Shown here one piece after another: positions 1 through 7,050 of a DNA stretch of 9,096 nt (position 1 is its first letter; every line of letters begins with the position of its first letter). The stretch is taken from contig JAOUEG010000059.1 of assembly GCA_029858845.1 (NCBI GenBank), positions 1 to 9,096 on the forward strand, given 5' to 3'. Position numbers and translations under genes: made by a program. Origin of the DNA: Chloroflexota bacterium (lineage in GTDB: Bacteria; Chloroflexota; Limnocylindria; Limnocylindrales; CSP1-4). The notes beneath the pieces were generated by a model, which did not search any database, was not told where the DNA came from, and was given only the letters and a program-made list of their open reading frames with translations.

Positions 1-120
1 GGTCAGCACCCAGATCGGCCCGACCAGCTGGCCGCCGGTGCCCCCGCCGCTCAGCACGCTGCAGCCGACCAAGGAGGCGGCGATGACGATGGCTCCCACG
101 ATGACGGAACGCGTGCGCAC
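1..120 (-). CDS. Putative secreted lipoprotein, N-terminal fragment (possible META/HslJ-like domain)
   Basis: Only the first 40 codons are in the window; the frame stays open to the left edge. The GTG start at 120 is preceded by GGAGG with a 10-nt gap. The peptide begins with two arginines (MRTRS), then a hydrophobic stretch (IVGAIVIAASL) ending in LVGC, a good lipobox, so signal peptidase II cleavage before Cys20 and membrane anchoring are expected. A Gly/Ser linker follows (SGGGTGG), then QLVGPIWVLT, which resembles the opening strand of META/HslJ-like domains (L-x-G-x-x-W-x-L). The lipoprotein reading is well supported; the META assignment rests on ten residues and is tentative. It lies 67 bp downstream of rsfS on the same strand with no clear promoter between, so it may be read from the same transcript. 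Confidence 0.6.
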   Translation of the reverse strand, partial: MRTRSVIVGAIVIAASLVGCSVLSGGGTGGQLVGPIWVLT

Positions 121-187
121 GATCGATGGTCCTCCCTGGTGGTCGGAATCGGAGTTCGACACCCGGACCTCGCCGGCTGTCCGACCG

Positions 188-679
188 TCACTGCACTCGC
201 AGGATGGTCTTTGCCTCGGCCCAATGCTTCTCGAGCCCGTAGTAGTCGCGCTCGGGCGGCGTGAAGATGTGGACGATCACCGCGCCGAAGTCGATCAGGA
301 CCCAATGCGATGCCGGCGTCCCCTCGCGGCCGATCGGCTTGACGCGCTCGTCGCGCAGGGCCGTGATGATCCCGTCCGCGATGGCGTCCAGCTGCCGCTC
401 AGAGCCGCCGGAGCAGATGACGAAGTAGTCCGCCATCGTGGTCAGGGGCGTCAGGTCGAGCAGGACGATATCCGCCGCCTTCTTGTCCTCGGCAAGCTCC
501 ACGATGCGACGCGCCAGTTCGAGGGCGACACGGTCGGTCGGGGGCACCGGGCCCTCCCGCCGCGGCAAGCCGTCGGCGCTGGGGCCGGACGGCTCCGTGC
601 CATCGACAGCGGGGTCGGCAACGGACGGTCCGGCGTCAAGGGTCTCAGCATCGGCGCCGGGGGGCGCGGGTTCGGTCAC
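188..679 (-). CDS. rsfS: Ribosomal silencing factor RsfS (Iojap/DUF143 family)
   Basis: 163-residue protein. RsfS binds ribosomal protein uL14 on the large subunit and blocks subunit joining, lowering translation when nutrients are short. The core spans about residues 48-163 and shows the family signatures: a first helix (ALELARRIVELAEDKKA), strand IVLLDL (71-76), MADYFVICSGGSERQ (82-96), HWVLIDFGAVIVHIF (125-139) and YYGLEKHWAEA (146-156). The first ~47 residues are an acidic, Pro/Ala/Gly-rich, probably disordered extension; its codons keep the G/C-rich third positions of real coding sequence. The GTG start at 679-677 overlaps the nadD stop (GTGA) and has GGAGG 11 nt upstream, which decides the start and implies coupling to nadD. 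The family identity is essentially certain; the role of the extension is unknown. Confidence 0.95.
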   Translation of the reverse strand: MTEPAPPGADAETLDAGPSVADPAVDGTEPSGPSADGLPRREGPVPPTDRVALELARRIVELAEDKKAADIVLLDLTPLTTMADYFVICSGGSERQLDAIADGIITALRDERVKPIGREGTPASHWVLIDFGAVIVHIFTPPERDYYGLEKHWAEAKTILRVQ

Positions 680-1347
680 GTTCGATCGGTCCTCCGTGGG
701 TCCTGGTACAGGGCATGGTCGCCGATATACGCCGCGACCGCATCGGGGACGAGATAGCGCAGCGACCACCCGGCGGCAGCTCGGGTCCGAAGCTCGGACG
801 CGGACAGGCGCAATCGTGGTCCGTCCAGGAAGACGGCCCGCACCGGGACGCCGGCGAAGTGCCGCTCGAGGAAGTCCGGCGCCGCGTCCGGATAGCCCTC
901 CCGCGGCGCGACGACGAGCGCCGCTCGCTCCAACACGCCACGTGGGTCGTGCCACGTCGGAAGCGCCAGGAACGCCTCGGCGGACAGGATCAGGGCGAGG
1001 TCCCTCGTATCGCCCGCGGCGCGTTGCTCGGCCCGCAGGCTGCGCAGCGTGTCCACGGTGTAGGACGGTCCGTCGCGATCCAGTTCGACCCGGCTGGCGG
1101 CGAACCCATCGTTGCCGGCGATCGCAGCCTGCACCATCGCGAATCGATCTTCCGCGGGCGTGATCGAAAGGCCGACCTTGTGCGGCGGCTCGCCGGCTGG
1201 GACGAACAACACGCGCTCGAGGCCGAGCACGTCGCGAGCGGCCTCCGCGAGCGCAAGGTGGGCGACATGGACCGGGTCGAAGGTTCCACCGAAGACCCCG
1301 GTCGCCCCGCGCAGATCCACGCCGGGCTCCCAGGCGGCGGCCGTCAA
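676..1347 (-). CDS. nadD: Nicotinate-nucleotide adenylyltransferase NadD
   Basis: Transfers AMP from ATP to nicotinate mononucleotide to make deamido-NAD, the penultimate step of NAD synthesis, in the cytoplasm. With the chosen start it has 223 residues, close to the usual size. Visible motifs: GVFGGTFDPVHVAH (17-30), holding the nucleotidyltransferase HxxH (H27, H30); PPHK (54-57); R68; SYTVDTL (95-101); LPTW (129-132); and a C-terminal LSASELR (181-187) in place of the common ISSTxIR. The LSAEAF segment (121-126) stands where most family members have G-x-D. Start: TTG at 1347 overlaps the obgE stop as TTGA, with GGGAGG 7 nt upstream. Alternatives are GTG at 1377 (GGAG, 5 nt upstream) and GTG at 1320. 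The 3' end overlaps rsfS by 4 nt. Function is confident; the exact start is less so. Confidence 0.93.
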   Translation of the reverse strand: MTAAAWEPGVDLRGATGVFGGTFDPVHVAHLALAEAARDVLGLERVLFVPAGEPPHKVGLSITPAEDRFAMVQAAIAGNDGFAASRVELDRDGPSYTVDTLRSLRAEQRAAGDTRDLALILSAEAFLALPTWHDPRGVLERAALVVAPREGYPDAAPDFLERHFAGVPVRAVFLDGPRLRLSASELRTRAAAGWSLRYLVPDAVAAYIGDHALYQDPRRTDRT

Positions 1348-2651
1348 CGCGACGCCTCCCAGGGGTCGAATCCCCACTCCAGCTCCGCCCCGCCGATGCG
1401 CACCAGATCGCCGGCAGCGATCCCGGAGCGGCGCAGCTCCGCCTCGATCCCGAGGCGGGCAAGGTCACGCTGGAACCGTTCCGCCGATTCCTCGACGTCG
1501 AAGTTGGTCTGGGCGGCGATCCGCTCGATGCGCTTGCCGCGTACGCGGAAGGCTCCGTCCTCGTCGCGTTCGACCAGGAAGCCATCACCCATGGCGTCGA
1601 TCCGGTGCACGACGACACCGGCCGGTTCCGGCGGCTCGGCGAGATCCTCCGACGAGGGCAGGAGGATCGCGACGCGCTCGCGAAGCGCATCGAGCCCTTC
1701 CCCGGTCGAAGCGGCGATGGCCACCACGTCAAGCCCTTCCGCCTCGCGGGCCGCCCGGAAGCCGGACCACGCGGCGCGAGCGGCCGGCAGATCCAGCTTG
1801 TTGAACGCGACGAGCATCGGCTTGTCCAGCAGGGCGGGGTCGTGCGCTCGGAGCTCGTCGCGGATGACGTCGTACGACCACTCGGGATCCCGGGCTGAAC
1901 CGTCGACCACGTGGACCAGCACGCGCGTCCGCTCGACGTGGCGCAGGAAGGCATGGCCGAGTCCGGCCCCCGTCGACGCCCCCTCGATGAGGCCGGGCAC
2001 GTCGGCGATCGTGGGGCGTCGCTCGTCCCCCTCGCCCAGATCCATCACGCCCAGGTTCGGCTCGAGTGTCGTGAACGGATAGTCGGCGATCTTGGGCTGC
2101 GCGGCGGTGAGGCCCGCGAGCAGTGTCGACTTCCCGGCGTTCGGCAGGCCGACGAGCCCGATGTCCGCGATCAAGCGCAGCTCGAGGCGCAGCCACCGTT
2201 CCACGCCGGGTTCGCCCTTCTGGGCGTGCTTGGGAGCCTGGTGCGTGGCCGTCTTGAAGTGGGTGTTGCCGAGACCGCCGCGGCCGCCGCGCGCCACGAG
2301 CGCCTCCTGGCCGGTGGCGACAAGATCGGCCAGGAGCTCGCCGGTGCCGTCGTCATAGACCGCTGTGCCAGGCGGGACATCGAGGATCAGGTCGTCGCCG
2401 GCCTTGCCGTGGCGCCGCGCGCGTGTCCCGCGCCCCCCGGGAGTGGCCTTGAAATGGTGGCGGTACTGGAAGTCACGCAGGGTCGTCTGGCCGGGGTCCA
2501 CGCGCAGCAGGATCGAACCGCCGCGCCCGCCGTCGCCGCCGTCGGGTCCGCCCCGAGGGACGTGAGCCTCCTTGCGGAATGTCGCAGCCCCATCACCGCC
2601 ATCGCCGGCATGGATCCAGATCTTGACGCGGTCGAGGAACATCTGGGGCAT
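1344..2651 (-). CDS. obgE: GTPase ObgE/CgtA with C-terminal OCT domain
   Basis: 435-residue ribosome-associated GTPase acting in 50S subunit maturation and stress signalling. Domains in order: the glycine-rich Obg fold (about 4-161, with GGDGGRGG at 38-45); the G domain with G1 GLPNAGKS (168-175), switch I YPFTT (191-195), G3 DVPG (217-220), G4 NKLD (284-287) and a G5-like AAS (313-315); and a C-terminal OCT domain (about 350-428), a region found in Firmicutes, Actinomycetota and Chloroflexota but not in E. coli ObgE. No strong ribosome-binding site precedes the ATG at 2651. A second ATG at 2642 would give the textbook N-terminus MFLDRVKI and is equally possible. The gene starts 48 bp after the M23 peptidase stop and overlaps nadD, so it probably belongs to the same operon. 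Confidence 0.95.
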   Translation of the reverse strand: MPQMFLDRVKIWIHAGDGGDGAATFRKEAHVPRGGPDGGDGGRGGSILLRVDPGQTTLRDFQYRHHFKATPGGRGTRARRHGKAGDDLILDVPPGTAVYDDGTGELLADLVATGQEALVARGGRGGLGNTHFKTATHQAPKHAQKGEPGVERWLRLELRLIADIGLVGLPNAGKSTLLAGLTAAQPKIADYPFTTLEPNLGVMDLGEGDERRPTIADVPGLIEGASTGAGLGHAFLRHVERTRVLVHVVDGSARDPEWSYDVIRDELRAHDPALLDKPMLVAFNKLDLPAARAAWSGFRAAREAEGLDVVAIAASTGEGLDALRERVAILLPSSEDLAEPPEPAGVVVHRIDAMGDGFLVERDEDGAFRVRGKRIERIAAQTNFDVEESAERFQRDLARLGIEAELRRSGIAAGDLVRIGGAELEWGFDPWEASR

Positions 2652-2699
2652 TCTCGCACGCCGGTCCGGCGGAGCCGGCGCGGACGACGGACGTCGCGC

Positions 2700-4052
2700 C
2701 TAGAGGTACGCGAGCGGATTGACGCGGCGACCACCGTTCCAGATCGGGCCCTTCCACACCTCGAAGTGGAGGTGCGAACCGGTCGCGTAGCCCGACGCGC
2801 CCATGCGCCCGACACGCTGGCCGCGAGAGACGTGCTGGCCGCGCCCGACCGACACGCTGGACATGTGGTTGTACGTCGTGTACAGCCCGGAGCCGTGCGC
2901 GATCCAGACCTGGTAGCCGCCGCCGTTGCTCTTCCATCCGGCGAACGTCACCGTTCCGGACGCGGCCGCGTAGATCGGATTGCCGGTACTCCCGTCGATG
3001 TCGATCCCGTAGTGGCCGTAGTGGTAGTACTGGCTGATGTGATGGCTGGACGTCGGCCAGCGGAAGGTTCCGCCCGAGTAGGTCCTGGGCGGCCGGCTCG
3101 TGCCACCACTCGACCGCGTGGAGCTGCTCTTGGTCGACGTCGGCTTCTTGGTCGGCTTGGGCGTGGGGATGGGATCGCCCTTGGCGCCGGGAAGGACCAG
3201 GACCTGGCCGACGACGAGGTTCGGATCCGTGATCCCGTTCGTCTTCAGGATCTCGTCCTCGGTGACCTTGTGGTCCTTGGCGACGGATTCGAGGGTGTCG
3301 CCGGCCTTGACCGTCACGACCAGGCCGGTGACCGGGGGGATCCTGAGGATCTGACCCTGGTGGAGGGAGTCCTTGGACTTGAGTCGATTCGCCCACCACA
3401 GCGTCATCATCGAGACGCCGTGGGCCTTGGCGATCCCGACGAGCGTGTCGCCGGCCTTGACCTTGTAGGTCCGCACCAGGTCGCTGCCGTCGGCGACGGT
3501 GGTGTCGACGGCGACCGGCTTGAGCAGCGTGCCGTCCGCGAGGAACGGACCCTCGATGGACGTCACGTCCACGTCGTCCGCGGCGATCTCCGCCGCTGGC
3601 TCGGGATCACGGCCATCGATATGGATCGCGCTCGCGAGTGTGCCGGCGGGATCGTTCGACCCCTCGTCTCCTGGCGTTTCCTCGATGGCGTCAGGGTCGT
3701 CCGCGTAGGCGGCTTCGACGTCACCGGATTCGGAGGAATCGGACGCGCCGCCGATCGCGAGGCGAGGTGCCGGACCGTCCCCGGACGGCCCGCCGGTGGC
3801 GCCGGACGGGGCGGCACCGGGAGCGACACTGAGGATGGAGGCGCCGAGCAGGATGGCCGCGACCACGATGGCAAGGGCGCGTTCGTGACCCAGGCGACCG
3901 GGTACGTTGATCCTGCCCACGGTGGGACGGCGCACGAATCGCGCTACGTCCGGGCCGCGGAAGCGCGGCGCCGTGGTCTGTTCCGGGCCCTGGCGATCAG
4001 GTCGGCCGAGGCGTTCGAGGACGCGTCGGAAGCCGACCGATGCGTTCAGCAA
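2700..4052 (-). CDS. Membrane-anchored M23 metallopeptidase with two LysM domains
   Basis: 450-residue predicted envelope protein. An Arg-rich N-terminal segment of about 57 residues precedes one hydrophobic segment (about 59-78), then a Gly/Ser/Asp-rich linker. Two LysM peptidoglycan-binding repeats follow (about 194-238 and 244-287, each with KAGDTL), then a Pro/Thr/Lys/Ser linker (290-325) and an M23 (LytM/lysostaphin-like) domain (about 330-445). Zinc ligands are intact: H347 and D351 in HYGID, and H429 of the HLH at 427-429; H396 is the usual catalytic histidine. It is therefore likely an active peptidoglycan endopeptidase outside the membrane, used in wall remodelling or division. The TTG start at 4052 has GGAG 6 nt upstream. 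Later GTG codons (residues 40 and 45) would shorten the cytoplasmic part but lack a ribosome-binding site. It lies between rho and obgE. The specific cleavage bond cannot be read from sequence. Confidence 0.9.
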   Translation of the reverse strand: MLNASVGFRRVLERLGRPDRQGPEQTTAPRFRGPDVARFVRRPTVGRINVPGRLGHERALAIVVAAILLGASILSVAPGAAPSGATGGPSGDGPAPRLAIGGASDSSESGDVEAAYADDPDAIEETPGDEGSNDPAGTLASAIHIDGRDPEPAAEIAADDVDVTSIEGPFLADGTLLKPVAVDTTVADGSDLVRTYKVKAGDTLVGIAKAHGVSMMTLWWANRLKSKDSLHQGQILRIPPVTGLVVTVKAGDTLESVAKDHKVTEDEILKTNGITDPNLVVGQVLVLPGAKGDPIPTPKPTKKPTSTKSSSTRSSGGTSRPPRTYSGGTFRWPTSSHHISQYYHYGHYGIDIDGSTGNPIYAAASGTVTFAGWKSNGGGYQVWIAHGSGLYTTYNHMSSVSVGRGQHVSRGQRVGRMGASGYATGSHLHFEVWKGPIWNGGRRVNPLAYL

Positions 4053-4206
4053 TACGGTCTCCAGTGGGAGGACGGCCCGAGGCGTCGGGACGCGGGGATA
4101 GGCTCGGGTGGACCGTCCTGGGTCGCGGTATCGAGCTGGGGGTCTCTACATCGCGGCCGCGCCCGACTTGAAGGCCGGGATCACGACATCGAGCCGAACG
4201 GTACCA

Positions 4207-4248
4207 CGGCGTTGACGAACGCCGCAAACGAGGGCGCACCGCCCCTCG
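4207..4248 (-). terminator. Two tandem hairpins just after rho
   Basis: Immediately after the rho stop codon (4252-4250) the minus-strand RNA can fold CGAGGGGCG / CGCCCTCG (4248-4229, one bulged C), followed by only three T residues. A second perfect 7-bp hairpin follows, with stems CGGCGTT / AACGCCG and a 4-nt loop (4224-4207). The T-tract is short, so this may be a weak intrinsic terminator, a 3'-end stabiliser or a processing site. The rest of the 197-bp gap up to the M23 peptidase start (4053-4206) shows no gene or clear promoter. Confidence 0.35.
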
Positions 4249-4249
4249 G

Positions 4250-5635
4250 TCAGGCCTCCAGGTTCTTCGTCAGCGAGGCCAGGAACTCGGCGTTCGACTG
4301 GGTCTTGGAGAGCCGGTTGAGCAGGATCTCGATGCCTTCGTTGGTCCCGACCGCGGACAGCATCCGGCGCATCGTCCAGACCATCTTGAGGGTTCCCTCT
4401 TCGAGCAGGAGCTCCTCGCGCCGGGTCCCGGAACGCTGGACGTCGATGGACGGGAAGATCCGCTTCTCCGCGAGCTTGCGGTCGAGGATGAGCTCCGAGT
4501 TGCCGGTGCCCTTGAACTCCTCGTAGATCACGTCGTCCATGCGGGACCCCGTGTCCACGAGACACGTTCCGATGATCGTGAGGGATCCGCCCTCCTCGAT
4601 GTTCCGGGCGGCACCGAAGAATCGCTTCGGTGGGTAGAGGGCGATCGGATCCAGACCGCCCGAGAGGGTCCGGCCGGAGGGCGGCAGGGCCAGGTTGTAG
4701 GCGCGCGCCAGGCGGGTGATGGAGTCGAGCAGGATGACGACATCGCGACCGGTCTCGACCTGCCGCTTGGCGATCTCGAGCGCCATCTCCGCGACATGCG
4801 TGTGGTTCTCGGTCGGCTCGTCGAACGTGGAACTGATGACCTCGCCCTTGACGCTCCGTCGCATGTCCGTGACCTCCTCGGGCCGCTCTCCGATGAGGGC
4901 GACCATGAGCAGGATCTCCGGATAGTTGGCGCTGATGCCGTTGGCGATCTGCTTGAGCAACATCGTCTTGCCGGCCTTCGGAGGGCTGACGATGAGGGCG
5001 CGCTGACCCTTGCCGAGCGGGTTGACCAGGTTGATCAGGCGCTGGCTGAGGTTCTTGGGATCCGTCTCGAGGTTGATCAGCTGATCCGGATGCACCGGGG
5101 TGAGATCGCCGAAGACCGGCCGGCGTCGCGCTGTCTCCGTGTCGACGCCGTTGACGCTGTCGACCCGGAGCATGCCCCAGTACTTCTCGCCCTCCCGCGG
5201 GGCTCGAACGGCTCCGGAGATCCGGTCGCCGATGCGGAGGCCGAAGCGGCGCACCTGGCTCGAGCTCACGTAGACGTCCTCGGGGCTGGGGAGCAGCCCA
5301 TGACGGCGCATGAACCCGAACCCCTCGTCCACGATGTCCAGGATCCCGCTCGCGTAGGCGTGACCGGCCTTCTCGGTCTGGCGCTGAAGGATGCGGTCGA
5401 CGAGCTCGTCCTTTCGCTCGCCGGCAGCCGTGTCCAGCTCCAGGTCGCGGCTCACGGCGCGGAGCTCGGTGACGCTCATCTCGCGGAGGTCGCTGATATC
5501 GAGGTCGTTGCGCTCGCGCGCAGCTTCGATCTCCTGCTGCTCCTCGAATTCGCTCACGGGCGCGCGGTAGACACCCTGCGAGCGTCGTCGGGGTCGGCGG
5601 TTGCGGGAGCGGTCGCGCTGGTCGGGGCCGGGCAT
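4250..5635 (-). CDS. rho: Transcription termination factor Rho
   Basis: Hexameric RNA-dependent ATPase/helicase that ends transcription. From the ATG at 5635 it has 461 residues; the frame is open up to 5794 (514). In numbering of the 514-residue frame: a basic Arg-rich patch (60-72), a Rho N-terminal SAP-like helical domain (about 99-137), the cold-shock-like RNA-binding domain (about 146-215, with GFGFMR at 158-163), the ATPase core with Walker A PPKAGKT (271-277) and Walker B DVVILLD (351-357), the Q-loop region (378-400), the R-loop FKGTGN (427-432) and SIDVQRSGTRREELLL (449-464). Start choice: the -10 box of the likely promoter overlaps the ATG at 5785, so that ATG cannot be translated from this transcript. 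Third-position G/C upstream of 5635 falls to background and then rises. AGGTGA lies 10 nt before 5635. A GTG at 5557 is a further alternative. Confidence 0.93.
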   Translation of the reverse strand: MPGPDQRDRSRNRRPRRRSQGVYRAPVSEFEEQQEIEAARERNDLDISDLREMSVTELRAVSRDLELDTAAGERKDELVDRILQRQTEKAGHAYASGILDIVDEGFGFMRRHGLLPSPEDVYVSSSQVRRFGLRIGDRISGAVRAPREGEKYWGMLRVDSVNGVDTETARRRPVFGDLTPVHPDQLINLETDPKNLSQRLINLVNPLGKGQRALIVSPPKAGKTMLLKQIANGISANYPEILLMVALIGERPEEVTDMRRSVKGEVISSTFDEPTENHTHVAEMALEIAKRQVETGRDVVILLDSITRLARAYNLALPPSGRTLSGGLDPIALYPPKRFFGAARNIEEGGSLTIIGTCLVDTGSRMDDVIYEEFKGTGNSELILDRKLAEKRIFPSIDVQRSGTRREELLLEEGTLKMVWTMRRMLSAVGTNEGIEILLNRLSKTQSNAEFLASLTKNLEA

Positions 5636-5780
5636 CTGGTCAGGGTCACCTGCGGGCGGGAAGGATGCGGTTCCGGGTCGGGCCGCCGAAGCGGCCGGAC
5701 GAACCGGGTTCGCGGTGGGAACCGATCGGGCGTGCGCGCGGAATCGCTGCCGCAGCGCGGATGCCGGTCGGGATTGACGG

Positions 5781-5810
5781 AGCATAGACCGCACATCACA
5801 CCGCCGTCAA
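5781..5810 (-). promoter_or_regulatory. Predicted sigma-70-type promoter of rho
   Basis: On the minus strand TTGACG (5810-5805; five of six matches to TTGACA) is followed after 18 bp by TATGCT (5786-5781; four of six to TATAAT). The expected transcription start is near 5774, giving a leader of about 140 nt before the ATG at 5635. The -35 box overlaps a small inverted repeat, CGTCA-ACGA-TGACG (5805-5818). No comparably good promoter was found for the divergent gene on the other strand of this 272-bp gap. Confidence 0.5.
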
Positions 5811-5907
5811 CGATGACGATCGCGACGGTCCCGATCGCGTCAGGCGGGTCTCCGCGCGCCGGGTGGACAATGGGCCTCGCGACACCAGGTTCGTCACGGA
5901 GGTGGGC

Positions 5908-7050
5908 ATGATCAAGATCCGGCGGGTACGGTCGGTGGGCGCCATCGGGCTGGCGGCGCTCGTCCTGACCACGGGCGCCTGCGCTGCCGACAGTGGCTCG
6001 CCGGACCCGGCGGGGTCCGCGGCATCGTCGCCGGACGCGAGCGCGGGGGCGACCTCGGCCGCGGCGAGTGCCGCACCGTCGCCAACCCCAACGACCTACC
6101 GGATCGGCCTCTCCAACACGAAGACGGATGACGGCTGGCGGACCGAGATGGTGTGTTCGGCCAGGGCCCAGGCCCTGACATCCGGTCGCGTCGAACGCCT
6201 GACCGTCGCCGATCGCGACACGGATGCGGCCGGCCAGACGGCCGACGTCGCGAATCTCGTCGCCACCGGCGTGGACGCGGTCATCCTCTACGCGGTCGAC
6301 CCGGACGTCGTGGACGAGTCCGTGGTGGCGGCGATGGAGACGGGACTCGTCGTCGTGGCGATCGATCGGGCCGTCGATGCCGAGGGCAGCTACCTGGTGG
6401 CGACCGACCACGAGGCGTACGGCTACGCAGGCGCGGCCTGGCTGTTCGAGACGCTGGGCGGCAAGGGGAAGGTCGTGTACCTGCGCGGGCCGGCGGACGA
6501 TCCGATCGACACGGCACGCGATTCGGGCTTCAAGCGTGCGCTCGCCGACTTCCCCGACATCAAGATCGTCTCCGAGACCCAGACGGACTGGGACCGGACC
6601 GTCGCCGTCCGGGAGTTCAACGCATTCCTGGCCACGGGCAAGGACTTCGATGGCATCTGGACGTCGGGCGGGATCGGCGCCGTCATCGTCGATGCCCTCA
6701 AGACGGCTGATGCTCCGCTCGTGCCGATCGTCGGCTCCGATCAGGGCAGCTTCGTGTCGCAGCTCCTGGCCGAGGAGGGACTCGTGGGCGCGGCGGTGAC
6801 GGACTCGGCCGCCGTGGGAGGGGCGGGAGTCAGCCTGGCGCTGGACATCCTCGACGGCCGCCCGCCCGCGGACCCGGCCGTTCTGATCGCGCCCGAGGTC
6901 TGGGCCAACGATACGGACGCCGGACGATCACGGCTGGAGGAAGCTGACGACCCGGACATCGATCTGGGCTGGCCGCTCTCCATCATGATCCCCGGTCGCA
7001 CGACGTACCTGAAGGAGGACATCCTGGCCTGCAAAGGTCCGAACCAGTGA
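5908..7050 (+). CDS. Sugar ABC transporter substrate-binding lipoprotein (type I periplasmic binding fold)
   Basis: 380-residue solute receptor of the ribose/galactose-binding type (Peripla_BP_4-like). The ATG at 5908 has a strong GGAGG 5 nt upstream. Residues 1-25 form a signal peptide (basic IKIRRVR, hydrophobic core, then TTGAC). Cys25 is the probable lipidation site, although the lipobox is relaxed. An Ala/Ser/Pro linker (26-62) precedes the first lobe, YRIGLSNTKTDDGWR (64-78), and family-typical segments follow: DAAGQTADVANLVATGVDAVILY (106-128), VVVAIDRAV (148-156), GKGKVVYLRG (185-194) and PIVGSDQG (273-280). Cys83 and Cys375 are the only other cysteines and could form a disulfide, as seems common in this subgroup. 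The ligand is probably a sugar or polyol, but which one cannot be read. The stop overlaps the kinase start by 4 nt. No permease or ATPase gene is in the window. Confidence 0.9.
   Translation: MIKIRRVRSVGAIGLAALVLTTGACAADSGSPDPAGSAASSPDASAGATSAAASAAPSPTPTTYRIGLSNTKTDDGWRTEMVCSARAQALTSGRVERLTVADRDTDAAGQTADVANLVATGVDAVILYAVDPDVVDESVVAAMETGLVVVAIDRAVDAEGSYLVATDHEAYGYAGAAWLFETLGGKGKVVYLRGPADDPIDTARDSGFKRALADFPDIKIVSETQTDWDRTVAVREFNAFLATGKDFDGIWTSGGIGAVIVDALKTADAPLVPIVGSDQGSFVSQLLAEEGLVGAAVTDSAAVGGAGVSLALDILDGRPPADPAVLIAPEVWANDTDAGRSRLEEADDPDIDLGWPLSIMIPGRTTYLKEDILACKGPNQ

Noticed and set aside
680..1954. Upstream part of a 588-codon minus-strand frame ending in RsfS
   Set aside because: Upstream of the GTG at 679 the translation is Arg/Ser/Pro-rich and lies over nadD and obgE in another frame. 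Only the last 163 codons are the real rsfS.
1911..4526. An 871-codon open frame on the plus strand opposite obgE, the M23 peptidase and part of rho
   Set aside because: It runs antisense across three well-recognised genes and the gaps between them, shows no domain pattern, and is the expected mirror of G/C-rich third positions. It is a shadow frame.
5817..5839. The CGATCGCG pair as a CRISPR-like or phage attachment repeat
   Set aside because: Only two short copies, no spacer array, no integrase or tRNA nearby, and the word is made of very common local k-mers.
5863..5907. A 15-codon N-terminal extension of the sugar-binding protein
   Set aside because: The ATG at 5908 has a strong GGAGG and starts directly with a lipoprotein signal peptide; the extension would place polar residues before it.
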